Part shown: positions 32,085-40,594 of the stretch, one piece after another
Numbering within the stretch: the first letter of the stretch is position 1
Layout of the letters: every line of letters begins with the position of its first letter
DNA from: Chloracidobacterium sp.
GTDB lineage: Bacteria > Acidobacteriota > Blastocatellia > Pyrinomonadales > Pyrinomonadaceae
NCBI GenBank assembly: GCA_016716365.1
Contig: JADJWM010000018.1
Location: 248,001 to 312,000 of the forward strand
Length of the DNA stretch: 64,000 nt
Reading direction: 5' to 3'
The notes under the pieces: model-generated
Database searches by the model: none
What the model saw: the letters and a program-made list of their open reading frames with translations, nothing else
Told to the model about the DNA's origin: nothing
Program-made: the position numbers and the translations under genes

Positions 32085-32708
32085 ATGCCTCGCGTCCGAG
32101 TCCATCAGCACGTTAATCCGCTTTCCCCTTTCTACCGGCAGGAGCCGACGCCGGTTGATATCGAGGCCGTGTTCGCCGATCCGGAAAGGCCGCTGCTGCT
32201 GGATATAGGCTGCGCCCGAGGCCGTTTCCTTTTGCGGATGGCCGCGGCCGAGCCGAAGTGGAATTACCTCGGGGTCGAGATCCGCGAACCTCTAGTCGAA
32301 GAAGCCAATCGTTTGGCATCGGAGACGGGCCTGACGAACCTCCATTATGCGTTCTGCAATGCGATGCTCTGGCTTGATCGCTTGCTGGAGGGCCTGCCGG
32401 CTGGAATATTGCAGGCCGTCACGATCCAATTCCCCGACCCGTGGTTCAAGAAGAAACACGCAAAACGCCGAATGGTGAACGAGGAGATGGTGGCGACGAT
32501 CGCCCGTCAACTAGCGCCGGGCGGCAAGGTCTTTGTTCAGACCGATATCGAATTCCTGGCCGATGAGATGTTCGGGCTTTTTCGAAATGACGATCGATTT
32601 CGCGAATCGCAGATCACCGCAAATCCGTTCCCGGTAAAGACCGAACGCGAAAAGGCGGTCGAAGGTAAAGAACTTCCTGTGTTTCGCTCGATCTTCGAAC
32701 GACGCTAG
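32085..32708 (+). CDS. trmB: tRNA (guanine-N7-)-methyltransferase
   Basis: 207 residues. Methylates G46 of tRNA using S-adenosylmethionine. Motif I LLDIGCARGRFLLRMA, then WNYLGVEIREPLVEEAN, and the family-specific IQFPDPWFKKKHAKRRMVNEEMV. The C-terminal PFPVKTEREKAVEGKELPVFRSIFER matches the conserved TxxE region. Slightly short, as usual for bacterial TrmB. Last gene of the fabG-rhomboid-trmB run. Confidence 0.96.
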   Translation: MPRVRVHQHVNPLSPFYRQEPTPVDIEAVFADPERPLLLDIGCARGRFLLRMAAAEPKWNYLGVEIREPLVEEANRLASETGLTNLHYAFCNAMLWLDRLLEGLPAGILQAVTIQFPDPWFKKKHAKRRMVNEEMVATIARQLAPGGKVFVQTDIEFLADEMFGLFRNDDRFRESQITANPFPVKTEREKAVEGKELPVFRSIFERR

Positions 32709-32724
32709 AACGTGGCGATCCCTA

Positions 32725-33453
32725 TTATCTCATTCGCCTGAATACCCAAACAAACGGGTAGCTAACGAATTCGACCATGATCAGGGGCATTCGCTTAAGG
32801 TCGCGTAAAAGCGGCTGCTGGTCCTTGTCCTTAACGAGCATTGCTCCGCGGCGCATCACAAAGAGATTAAAAAGGGCGGAAACCGCCGAAAAGGTCATCG
32901 TAATGATGATCGAGCGATTCACGTTACGGTCCCCGTTGAGCGTATGGAGGGTGTATTCGACGATGTGGCCGTAGATCGGGAACATCACCATTACGATCAG
33001 GTTGACCAACGACTTTGGCCTTGCAAGACGGAGTACCTGGCCGACCGAGGACGTAATGCCCGCATTGATCGTACGAAAAAGGAATTCCAGCGAGAAGGCG
33101 CTCAGTGCTGCCCTCCACCCGAGCGTGATGTGGGTGAAAAAATATATCGACCCGCGCATTACGCCGCTCAATAGAGCGGCTTTCCAATGCCATCGCAGGA
33201 CCAGGATCTCCCAGGGGTGCCGAAAGCAATACTTTACGACATCCGCAATTGTTGGGTCTGCTGGTAGGGCCAAAAGCGTCACTGTCGAGATCGAGGTGGC
33301 CGGGTCTGCAATGGCATCCTGAACGGAGGCCTGCTGCTTCGAAGGAGCATTTTCTATTTTTTCGACACGACATCCGGGGCGGACGCGGCCGATGCGGACG
33401 AAGCCGATGGCATCGCGGTAGCCTCTCTTTCCTGATTCCAATAAGACCGGCAC
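32725..33453 (-). CDS. membrane protein of unknown function downstream of sqdB
   Basis: Up to 242 residues; the frame overlaps the last 100 bp of sqdB. The overlapping N-terminus (MPVLLESGKRGYRD) is probably not real. An in-frame GTG at 33282 would give about 185 residues, and no start has a ribosome site, so the start is uncertain. Several hydrophobic helices follow: ALLSGVMRGSIYFFTHITLGW, ALSAFSLEFLFRTINAG, LVNLIVMVMFPIYGHIVEYTLH and IIITMTFSAVSALFNLFVM, then a charged segment and PLIMVEFVSYPFVWVFRRMR. I do not recognise the family. Its position in the sqdB transcript suggests a lipid-related role (inference). Confidence 0.6.
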   Translation of the reverse strand: MPVLLESGKRGYRDAIGFVRIGRVRPGCRVEKIENAPSKQQASVQDAIADPATSISTVTLLALPADPTIADVVKYCFRHPWEILVLRWHWKAALLSGVMRGSIYFFTHITLGWRAALSAFSLEFLFRTINAGITSSVGQVLRLARPKSLVNLIVMVMFPIYGHIVEYTLHTLNGDRNVNRSIIITMTFSAVSALFNLFVMRRGAMLVKDKDQQPLLRDLKRMPLIMVEFVSYPFVWVFRRMR

Positions 33454-34592
33454 TCGATCTTGCTTCGGTCGCAGCGGTGCTGATACTTCCGGGCGATCTC
33501 GGTCACTTCCTCAAGCAGCCCTTCGCTCAATGTGGCGGGTTCAAGCCCCAGATCGAGGAACCGGTCGTTTGCGACATGAAGGTCGTTCTCATCGGCTTCC
33601 TGGCGTGGATTCGGCAGGAATTCAACCTCCGCGCTGGTGACCTCCGAAACCAGCTTTGCAAGGTCACGCACGCGATAGGTCTCCGTCATCTGGTTAAAGA
33701 TCTGGACCCGGTCTTCCCTGGCAGGGGGATTGTCGATCGCAAGTTGAATGCACCGAACGGTATCGCTGAGATGGATAAACGCCCGGGTCTGGCCGCCCGT
33801 GCCATGGACCGTAAGCGGATAGCCAATTGCGCCCTGCATCAGGAAACGGTTGAGCACGGTGCCGTAATCCCCGTCGTAGTCGAATCGATTGATCAGCCGT
33901 TCATCAAGCCGGGTGTGTTCGGTCTGGGTTCCCCAAACGATCCCCTGGTGCAGGTCAGTGATCCGTATACGGTCGTTGCGGTTGTAGAAGAGAAAAAGCA
34001 GTTGATCCTGTGTTTTCGTCATGTGATAGACGCTTCCGGGACTGGCCGGATAAAGGATCTCGTGCTCGTGAACATCGCCGTTGTTCCCTGGGATCTGGAC
34101 CTTCAGATATCCTTCCGGGATCTTCATCCCAAAGGCTCCGTAACCGTAAACGCCCATCGTGCCGAGATGGACAAGATGCGCGTCCGTGTTCGATTCGACC
34201 AATGCACAGAGAACGTTATTGGTCGCATTCAGGTTGTTATCGACCGTGTATCTCTTTTGTTTTGAGCCTTTCATCGAATACGGGGCTGCCCTTTGTTCGG
34301 CAAAATGCACAACGGCATCGGGCCGTTCCTTCGTGAACAGGTCCAACAGGAGCTCGTAATCCTTAGCGATATCGATCTTTTCGGACCGTATCTCGTTTCC
34401 TGACAGTTCTTTCCATGCTTCGAGCCGCGTCTCAAGCGACGAGATCGGCGTCAGCGACTCGATACCGAGTTCGGCGTCGATGCGCCGCCGCGATAAGTTA
34501 TCGACGATTACAACGTCGTGGCCAAGAGAAGAAAGATGAAGGGATGTTGCCCAACCGCAAAAACCGTCACCACCGAGAACAAAGATCTTCAT
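33354..34592 (-). CDS. sqdB: UDP-sulfoquinovose synthase-like NAD-dependent epimerase
   Basis: 412 residues. SqdB/SQD1 makes UDP-sulfoquinovose from UDP-glucose and sulfite, the head-group donor of sulfolipid SQDG. Diagnostic features are the Rossmann motif GGDGFCGWATSLHLSSLGHDV, FAEQRAAPYSM, HLGTMGVYG, IPEGYL, the catalytic YHMTK (SPGSVYHMTKTQ), and DLHQGIVWGTQTEHTRLDERLINRFDYDGDYGTVLNRF, which mirrors the SQD1 NQGVVYG region. The last ~20 residues are Ala/Ser-rich and outside the family. A GT4 glycosyltransferase is divergently encoded 207 bp away, the expected partner for sulfolipid assembly. Confidence 0.88.
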   Translation of the reverse strand: MKIFVLGGDGFCGWATSLHLSSLGHDVVIVDNLSRRRIDAELGIESLTPISSLETRLEAWKELSGNEIRSEKIDIAKDYELLLDLFTKERPDAVVHFAEQRAAPYSMKGSKQKRYTVDNNLNATNNVLCALVESNTDAHLVHLGTMGVYGYGAFGMKIPEGYLKVQIPGNNGDVHEHEILYPASPGSVYHMTKTQDQLLFLFYNRNDRIRITDLHQGIVWGTQTEHTRLDERLINRFDYDGDYGTVLNRFLMQGAIGYPLTVHGTGGQTRAFIHLSDTVRCIQLAIDNPPAREDRVQIFNQMTETYRVRDLAKLVSEVTSAEVEFLPNPRQEADENDLHVANDRFLDLGLEPATLSEGLLEEVTEIARKYQHRCDRSKIECRSYWNQEREATAMPSASSASAASAPDVVSKK

Positions 34593-34786
34593 AGAATTGC
34601 AGCGAACTAAATCACAACGCCAAAGACGGCATCATAAAAGGGTAACGCCGCCGCCGATGGCCGTTCATGATCGTTCGGATCGAAATAGAGAACCCGGCAT
34701 CAAACATCGTTGGGGGGCAGCACAATGGATACCGTTCTGCACCGGTCTCGCATATTGTACGTTTGCCGGGTGCAAAGCCTAAATTC

Positions 34787-34799
34787 TATCATCTCTTAG
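34787..34799 (+). promoter_or_regulatory. -10-like hexamer 7 nt before the GT4 start codon
   Basis: TATCAT at 34787-34792 ends 7 nt before ATG 34800 and no Shine-Dalgarno is present. Same spacing as at purF and the 23125 gene. Confidence 0.35.
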
Positions 34800-36152
34800 A
34801 TGACTATAAAATCAGCCCACATAACAAATTACTTCCACAAGGACTCCGGCGGGATCAGCACTGCATACAGATCGCTGCTCGACGCCGCTGAACGCCGAAA
34901 GCGACACATGCGGCTGATCGTGCCCAGCGAATCGGAATCGGTCGAAGAGCTTTCGGAATTCACAAAAATATACTACGTCCGGGCGATGAGATCGCCGGTC
35001 TTCGATAAGCGGTACCGGTTGATCATGCCATGGCAATATATCCCGACGAACTCCGCCCTCAGGCATATCCTGCTCGACGAAATGCCGGACATGGTCGAGG
35101 TCAGGGATAAATACACGCTGAGTGCGTTCGGGACGGTGGTCCGGATCAATATGTTTCGAAGGCTGAAACGGCCAATGCTGGTGAGCTATTCCTCAGAGCG
35201 GATGGACGACAACGTCGGATCTTTCATTTCCGGAGCGGGCCTGCCGCGTTGGTTTGCAAGGCGATACATCGGGAACTACATATTCCCGTCCTACGATTTC
35301 CACATCACGAACTCGCCTTATACCGCTGAGGAATACTTCCTTGCGACAAAAAGGGAACACAACCCCAACAGGCAGCACTGGTTCACCAACCTATGCTGGC
35401 GGTCGGTAAGGAGCCCGCGTGTCCCGGTGGATGAAAGGATCCGTATTTCTCCCGCCGGCGTCGACGCCGATAGGTTCTCGCCCGAACGCAAAAGCGAGAA
35501 GGTAAGGCGGGAGATGATCGAAAAGGCCGGTTTTCCGGACGATGCCGTCATCATGCTCTATGCCGGCAGGATCTCTCCGGAGAAGAATGTCGGGCTTTTG
35601 CTCGATCTGGTCCGATCGCTTGCCGGTTACAAGGAACGTGATCTTCGGCTTTTGATCGCGGGGGGCGGCCCGATGGCCGACCGGCTTCAGAAGCAGGCAG
35701 ACCGGGATGTCCCGAACCGCATCTTCCAGCTTGGCCACCTGGATAAGGAAACGCTCGCAAATTATTATGCGAACGCCGATGTTTTCATCCACCCGAATCC
35801 GCGGGAGCCGTTCGGGATCGGACCGCTCGAAGCGATGGCCTCCGGGCTTCCGGTCGTTGCACCAAATTCCGGAGGGCTCCTATTTTACGCCACTCAGGAG
35901 AATGCCTGGCTTGTTGAGCCGACCGGCGAGGACTTTGCGAGTGCGGTCAAGGCGGTGATGGCCGATCCGGCGGCCCGTTCTCGGAAAATAGAGAAAGGAT
36001 TCGAGGCCGTCCGGGCGAATTCTCGATCGAAGGCGGCCGACCGCCTCTTCGATACGTACGACGAACTTTACGAGGATTTCAGGCGGCGCAATGATCTTTA
36101 CACGGACAGGCAGGTCGCGAAAAAGCACGATTACAAGCCACTGTTTGATTAA
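34800..36152 (+). CDS. GT4 family glycosyltransferase (candidate sulfoquinovosyltransferase)
   Basis: 450 residues with a GT-B fold. The N-terminal HITNYFHKDSGGISTAYRSLLDAAERRKHM-like loop binds acceptor. The C-terminal donor site is typical GT4: ISPAGVDADRFSPE, LYAGRISPEKNVGLLLDLV, LLIAGGGPMADRL, and ADVFIHPNPREPFGIGPLEAMASGLPVVAPNSGG with the EPFGxxxLEAMA motif. The divergent sqdB suggests that it transfers sulfoquinovose to diacylglycerol, as SqdX/SQD2 do (inference from context; the sequence itself only proves a retaining GT4 enzyme). Two insertions relative to minimal GT4 proteins occur around residues 180-215. Confidence 0.85.
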   Translation: MTIKSAHITNYFHKDSGGISTAYRSLLDAAERRKRHMRLIVPSESESVEELSEFTKIYYVRAMRSPVFDKRYRLIMPWQYIPTNSALRHILLDEMPDMVEVRDKYTLSAFGTVVRINMFRRLKRPMLVSYSSERMDDNVGSFISGAGLPRWFARRYIGNYIFPSYDFHITNSPYTAEEYFLATKREHNPNRQHWFTNLCWRSVRSPRVPVDERIRISPAGVDADRFSPERKSEKVRREMIEKAGFPDDAVIMLYAGRISPEKNVGLLLDLVRSLAGYKERDLRLLIAGGGPMADRLQKQADRDVPNRIFQLGHLDKETLANYYANADVFIHPNPREPFGIGPLEAMASGLPVVAPNSGGLLFYATQENAWLVEPTGEDFASAVKAVMADPAARSRKIEKGFEAVRANSRSKAADRLFDTYDELYEDFRRRNDLYTDRQVAKKHDYKPLFD

Positions 36153-36222
36153 CGGATTCGACCAAAAGGGGTTTCGCGTAAGTGCCGGACCGAGCCTGGC
36201 TGACCCCGACACTCGCTAATGG

Positions 36223-36714
36223 TCACTTCCAGTTCTTCTCTTTTCTGAACCTTTTGAGGACCATGTCCCGGCGGAGTTTCGGCAGGTGGTCGATGAAGAG
36301 TTTGCCGTCGCAGTGGTCGGTCTCATGTAGAAAACAGCGGGCGGCATAGCCTTCGGCCTCATGCTCGAACCACTCGCCCTTCAGGTCCTGGGCCTTAAGG
36401 CGGGCCTTCATCGGACGAACGACAACGGCAGGCACCTTGCCGACAGAAAGACAGCCTTCCTGGCCGGATTGCTCGCCTTCCGTGTAAACGATCTCAGGGT
36501 TTGCGGCGATCAGTTTGATCCCGTCGCAATCCATCACGAAAAGCCGCAAGTTGAGCCCGATCTGCGGAGCCGCCAGTCCCACGCCTTCTGCGTCGTACAT
36601 CGTATCTAACATATCGGCGCAGAGTTCGGCAAGGCCGTCGTCGAAATTCTCGACCGGCTTCCCGACCTGGCCGAGGACCTCTTCGGGGTATTCTGTGATC
36701 TTTCTGACACTCAT
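36223..36714 (-). CDS. def: peptide deformylase
   Basis: 163 residues from ATG at 36714. Removes the formyl group from nascent N-terminal Met. All three motifs are present: GVGLAAPQIG, EGCLSV (metal Cys), and the HExxH-type FLHETDHCDG with Fe/Zn-binding histidines. The upstream in-frame ATG at 36804 would put the N-terminus in repeat DNA and is rejected. It lies downstream of a small zinc-ribbon gene with the GCGAATTAACGCG inverted repeat between them. Confidence 0.96.
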   Translation of the reverse strand: MSVRKITEYPEEVLGQVGKPVENFDDGLAELCADMLDTMYDAEGVGLAAPQIGLNLRLFVMDCDGIKLIAANPEIVYTEGEQSGQEGCLSVGKVPAVVVRPMKARLKAQDLKGEWFEHEAEGYAARCFLHETDHCDGKLFIDHLPKLRRDMVLKRFRKEKNWK

Positions 36715-36724
36715 AAAGAATTTG

Positions 36725-36802
36725 GCCCGCTGATCATGCGAATTAACGCGAATAGAACGGAGCAGAACTCCTGATTCGCGTTGATCCGCGTAATTAGCGG
36801 GC
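36725..36802. repeat. GCGAATTAACGCGAAT-type inverted repeat pair
   Basis: Left arm 36725-36753 (GCCCGCTGATCATGCGAATT...) and right arm 36774-36802 (ATTCGCGTTGATCCGCGTAA...) are reverse complements at about 23 of 29 positions, spacer 20 nt. It occupies almost the whole gap between the zinc-ribbon gene (stop 36809) and def (start 36714). Confidence 0.8.
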
Positions 36803-36808
36803 AAATAT

Positions 36809-37018
36809 CTATCGGGGAATTACGCCGCTGCGGGCACCGCGGCGGAATCCACGATGGGCAAAAAAGCCTTTCTCTTTGCGGGCCCGGCATTCCCAGCAAA
36901 CGACCTGCCGGCCGTTCGAAGCGTCGAACCAAACGTTGTAATGCTCGGTCTCGCGGTCGCAGCGGCTGCATCTCTCGACCGGCTTTTCGGTGATCTTGGG
37001 GTCAAAGGAGTCGATCAT
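36809..37018 (-). CDS. small zinc-ribbon protein, 69 aa
   Basis: MIDSFDPKITEKPVERCSRCDRETEHYNVWFDASNGRQVVCWECRARKEKGF... has two CxxC knuckles 24 residues apart (CSRC and CWEC), a classic zinc ribbon. The Arg-rich C-terminus may bind nucleic acid. Short, but the codon use matches the neighbours and it sits in a same-strand run with def. Function unknown. Confidence 0.6.
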   Translation of the reverse strand: MIDSFDPKITEKPVERCSRCDRETEHYNVWFDASNGRQVVCWECRARKEKGFFAHRGFRRGARSGVIPR

Positions 37019-37052
37019 GGGAAAATCTTATATCCGAAGTTCGAACGATTCA

Positions 37053-37081
37053 AACGAAAAGGACGGCTCGTTCGGCCGTCC
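37053..37081 (-). terminator. Rho-independent terminator after the ferredoxin gene
   Basis: Read on the minus strand: stem GGACGGC (plus 37075-37081) with GCCGTCC (plus 37061-37067), 7-nt loop, then TTTTCGTTTG. It separates the ferredoxin gene from the zinc-ribbon gene. Confidence 0.75.
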
Positions 37082-37107
37082 TCAGAGAATTCTCGACTGT
37101 AATCAAT

Positions 37108-37404
37108 TTATTCCGGCTGGCCCTTGCATCCGGACGCGAACAGTGCCGGCTGCTTGGTACTGATGATGGGGTAGTTCTCGGCCTCTTTGTTTATCTCGAG
37201 CCACGGCAGATATTCTTCGGGTATCGACATGTCCGAAAAGATCGCCTCGACCGGACATTCCGGGATGCAGGCGTCACAGTCGATACACGTATCCGGGTTG
37301 ATCAGCAGACGGTCGGGAAGTTCGTGAAAAGCTTCGACCGGGCAAACCGCGGCACAGTCAGTATATTTGCAGTCAATGCATGGCTCGGTAACGATATAGG
37401 TCAT
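37108..37404 (-). CDS. FdxA-like ferredoxin
   Basis: 98 residues. Cys ligands: CIDCKYTDCAAVCPVEAF near the N-terminus and CIDCDACIPECPVEAIF in the middle. The first cluster has C-x2-C-x4-C-x3-C, the second C-x2-C-x2-C-x3-C. The YIVTEPCIDCKYTDCAAVCPV start and the tail SDMSIPEEYLPWLEINKEAENYP resemble the 7Fe/8Fe ferredoxins of the FdxA type used as soluble electron carriers. Behind a ribosome site (AAGGAGCC). The redox partner is not evident nearby. Confidence 0.93.
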   Translation of the reverse strand: MTYIVTEPCIDCKYTDCAAVCPVEAFHELPDRLLINPDTCIDCDACIPECPVEAIFSDMSIPEEYLPWLEINKEAENYPIISTKQPALFASGCKGQPE

Positions 37405-37586
37405 TGGACAGGTCTTGGCTCCTTGCTTCTAAAAAACCCCCGCGGGTGCAGCGAGGCGATCGAGGTCAAGAATCAGCAAAGGTAAACCGTAATATTCGAC
37501 GCGTAACTTGTCAAATGAGGTGAAACAAGTGGTAGAATGCCTGCAATAATCGAATCCAGAAGTCCACTACAAACAGGTTATAACCG

Positions 37587-38630
37587 ATGAAAAACATCAA
37601 AGCGGAAAGGGAACTATCTCTCGATTTCCTGCGTGTGACGGAAGCGGCGGCGATCGAATCGGCCAAGACGATGGGCCAGGGCGACCGAAAGCATTCTGAC
37701 CATGTCGCTGTCGAGGCGATGCGGCAGGTTATGGATACCGTTCCAATGCGCGGGCGCATCGTGATCGGCGAGGGCGAAAGGGATGAAGCGCCGATGCTTT
37801 ATATCGGCGAAGAGGTCGGCGGCGGGATCTTTTCCGACGAGGCCCGTGAAGAATTTCCGGAGGTGGACATTGCGGTCGATCCGCTGGAGGGAACAAACCT
37901 CTGTGCACTCGGCGCCAACAATGCCATCGCCGTGCTGGCCGCTGCCGAAAGGGGTGGCCTTCTCAACGCGCCCGATATTTACATGGATAAGATCGTCGTC
38001 GGCCCATCCTGCCGCGGGGCGGTCGATATCGAAGCACCGGTGGCGGACAACCTTAAAAATATTGCCAGGAGGCTCGGCCGTGAGGTCGAAGACCTGACGG
38101 TTATCTGCCTTGACAGGTCGCGGCACAAACAGCTGATCGCCGATGTTCGCGGAACGGGTGCCCGGATCCGGCTGATCTCAGACGGAGACCTTTCGGCCGG
38201 CATATCGGCGGCGGTCGCGGGAACCAATATTCACGCCCTGATGGGCATCGGCGGTGCGCCGGAAGGCGTCATTACCGCAGCGGCGATGAAATGTCTTAAC
38301 GGCGAGATCCAGGCGAAACTGATATTCGATCCGGACCGGCTTGGCGTTGACCGGACCAAGGTGCCGCCTGCCGAGCAGGTGATCGAACGCATCAAGGGAA
38401 TGGGCATCACGGACCCCCACAAGGTGTATGACACCAATGACCTTGCACCGGGTAAAAAGGTCATCTTTGCTGCGACAGGCGTCACAGACGGTGCGCTGCT
38501 CCGCGGCGTAAGGTTCTTTGGGGCCGGAAAGCGGACGCATTCGGTTGTGATGACGACCGACAGCAAGAGCATCCGGTTCGTCGACACCGTCCACGTAGAG
38601 GGCGGCCCGGATGCCGTAATACGGTTCTAG
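37587..38630 (+). CDS. glpX: class II fructose-1,6-bisphosphatase
   Basis: 347 residues. Gluconeogenic hydrolysis of fructose 1,6-bisphosphate. GlpX motifs: VIGEGERDEAPMLYIGEEVG, IAVDPLEGTNLCALGANNAIAVLA (metal and phosphate binding), LDRSRHKQLIADVRGTGARIRLISDGD, and GIGGAPEGVITAAAMKCLNGEIQ. Full length. Upstream of a radical SAM gene and ppsA, so gluconeogenesis genes cluster here (glpX...ppsA). Confidence 0.96.
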   Translation: MKNIKAERELSLDFLRVTEAAAIESAKTMGQGDRKHSDHVAVEAMRQVMDTVPMRGRIVIGEGERDEAPMLYIGEEVGGGIFSDEAREEFPEVDIAVDPLEGTNLCALGANNAIAVLAAAERGGLLNAPDIYMDKIVVGPSCRGAVDIEAPVADNLKNIARRLGREVEDLTVICLDRSRHKQLIADVRGTGARIRLISDGDLSAGISAAVAGTNIHALMGIGGAPEGVITAAAMKCLNGEIQAKLIFDPDRLGVDRTKVPPAEQVIERIKGMGITDPHKVYDTNDLAPGKKVIFAATGVTDGALLRGVRFFGAGKRTHSVVMTTDSKSIRFVDTVHVEGGPDAVIRF

Positions 38631-38644
38631 TTTCCTTGACTTGT

Positions 38645-38672
38645 TAAACCGCAGATGACGCGGATAATGCAG
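38645..38672. repeat. CCGCAGATGACGCGG-type short repeat tract (single arm)
   Basis: Degenerate 9-mers ACCGCAG, ATGACGCGG, ATAATGCAG. A weak opposite arm (CTGCAGTGTAAGCAG) is at about 38693-38707. It lies in the glpX-radical SAM gap. Weaker than the other tracts. Confidence 0.4.
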
Positions 38673-38734
38673 TAAGAAGATCAGATCAGGATTCTGCAGT
38701 GTAAGCAGGTCGAATCACATTCGACTGACGAATT

Positions 38735-40594
38735 ATGGAGAATAAAGCGAGTATTGCGGCCACTAACGGCTTTCATAATGGACACACGCCTGGTGCGGCT
38801 GGCGGCGGCAAGTTGATCGTTCTGACTGCACCGCTAACGGAGGCGATCGACCACGCCGGATATTTTATTCAAATGGCGATGGCATCGCTGCCGATCTGGA
38901 TGGAAGGTGTCATCAACCGAAAGTATCCGAAATGGCGCGAGGTGGAACATTACGCGGACGGATCGGCAAAGTACATGCCGGCCGGCGTCCGTCTGGTGGA
39001 GACGTCGCTTGAGCGGGTCTATTCAAAGGATGACATCGTGGCCTGCTATCCGGATGACCTTGATAAGTTCATCGGGCCGAACACCCGTGTGGTCGCGGTC
39101 TCGACGCACAATCCTCTCGGCGTGACGTTTGCCGCCGGTGTTTATACGTCGATCTTCGGCTCGTCGAAGATGCCGATCAACTCGCACTATTCACGCGAGC
39201 TTTTCGCGAAGATCAAATCGAACCCGCATCGCGAAAATTTCAAGGTGATCGTCGGCGGCTCCGGCGGCTGGCAGATCATTCAGACCGATCTTTATGAAGA
39301 GTTGGGCGTGGATTGCGTGGTGGAAGGCCGATCTGAATCGCAGGACACGCTCGACCTGTTCGAAAAGGCGATCGCCGGCGAAGACCTTCCGAAAGAGATC
39401 ACGGTCGTCCACCCGAAAGAGCGTGACGCGATAATGTTCCCGGACGCGAGGACCACCTTCGGGGTCGTCGAAATGACGACGGGCTGCGGCAGGCGATGCA
39501 AATTCTGCGTGCCGGACCTGAATCCGCAGATCGACCTGCCGAAGGACAAGATCATGGATGCCGTGCGGGCAAACGTCCGCGAGGGCAACACGCAGATCTC
39601 GCTGGCGACGGAGGACATGTTCATCTGGGGCCAGGTGCATACCGACACGCCTTTCTATTTTCCTAACCGCGAGGCCCTTCTCGACCTCTACGGCGATATC
39701 GTGAACACGCCGGGCGTCGAGCAGCACGTGCTCAGCCATTCGACGATCGCCCCGGCGGTGGTCGATCCGATCCTGATCAAAGAGCTTTCACGCATACTGC
39801 TGCCGAAGAGCCCGATCCATTTCCCATATCTGAGCTCGCACCCTGAAAAGAAGGCCCTCGCCCCGCTGATCGGCCTTGAGACGGGTTCGGTCCGGATGGC
39901 GAAAAAGGTGATGGCGAGCAAGGGCGTGCCGTTCGCTATCGATCATTGGCCGAGCGTGGTGCTCGAAGGCCTGCGGGTGATGAACGAGAACAACTGGTTC
40001 CCGGCAATGACGCTGATCGTCGGCAATCCGGATGAGACCGACGAGGACAACATGGCCACGCTCGACCTGATCTACGAGATGGAGCGACGCGGCCTGTTCG
40101 CCTTTCTGATTCCGTCGATCTTCACTCCGCTTCACGACACTCGCATGGAAATGGAAAAGGGTGTGACTGAAACGCGGCAGCTTACGGAACTCCAGTGGCA
40201 GCTGATGATGAAGTGCTGGAAAATGAACCTCCGCCCGGGGCAATACAGCTGGTGGGGCCCGACGGCGTGGCGCGTTGGCTCGATCGGGATGTGGCTTTAC
40301 AAATTACGCAAATTGAACGGGCCTAACTTCACGTATCCGCTTCTAATGTTCTCGGGCCTCCTTAGCGAAAAGCGGCTTGAGAAAATGGGGAAGATCTATC
40401 TCGGCAAACCGCTTGAGACCAAGAACCGGGAAGAATTGATCGCGACGCTCAAGCCGAGCCAATTGAAATACCTGCGGGCCGACAATGGCGGGCTTCCGGC
40501 GGATTTCGATCCGACTTTAGCCGCTGGCAACGGGCATTTCAACGTGGGCGCGGCCGGCTCCGTTTCGTCGCACGCTGTCGCGGGTGAACTATGA
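38735..40594 (+). CDS. B12-binding-like radical SAM protein of unknown substrate
   Basis: 619 residues. The N-terminal ~230 residues look like a cobalamin-binding Rossmann domain (RVVAVSTHNPLGVTFAAGVYTSIFG, FKVIVGGSGGWQIIQTDLYEELGVDCVVEGRSE), without an evident DxHxxG cobalamin ligand. The radical SAM core follows with C251, C255, C258 in MTTGCGRRCKFCVPD, GLETGSVRMAKKVM and the C-terminal FLIPSIFTPLHDTRM. It makes a 5'-deoxyadenosyl radical on an unknown substrate. It overlaps ppsA by 4 bp (ATGA), so the two are co-translated, possibly linking it to PEP or lipid/wall metabolism (inference). A lipid- or pterin-modifying role is conceivable but unproven. Confidence 0.8.
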   Translation: MENKASIAATNGFHNGHTPGAAGGGKLIVLTAPLTEAIDHAGYFIQMAMASLPIWMEGVINRKYPKWREVEHYADGSAKYMPAGVRLVETSLERVYSKDDIVACYPDDLDKFIGPNTRVVAVSTHNPLGVTFAAGVYTSIFGSSKMPINSHYSRELFAKIKSNPHRENFKVIVGGSGGWQIIQTDLYEELGVDCVVEGRSESQDTLDLFEKAIAGEDLPKEITVVHPKERDAIMFPDARTTFGVVEMTTGCGRRCKFCVPDLNPQIDLPKDKIMDAVRANVREGNTQISLATEDMFIWGQVHTDTPFYFPNREALLDLYGDIVNTPGVEQHVLSHSTIAPAVVDPILIKELSRILLPKSPIHFPYLSSHPEKKALAPLIGLETGSVRMAKKVMASKGVPFAIDHWPSVVLEGLRVMNENNWFPAMTLIVGNPDETDEDNMATLDLIYEMERRGLFAFLIPSIFTPLHDTRMEMEKGVTETRQLTELQWQLMMKCWKMNLRPGQYSWWGPTAWRVGSIGMWLYKLRKLNGPNFTYPLLMFSGLLSEKRLEKMGKIYLGKPLETKNREELIATLKPSQLKYLRADNGGLPADFDPTLAAGNGHFNVGAAGSVSSHAVAGEL

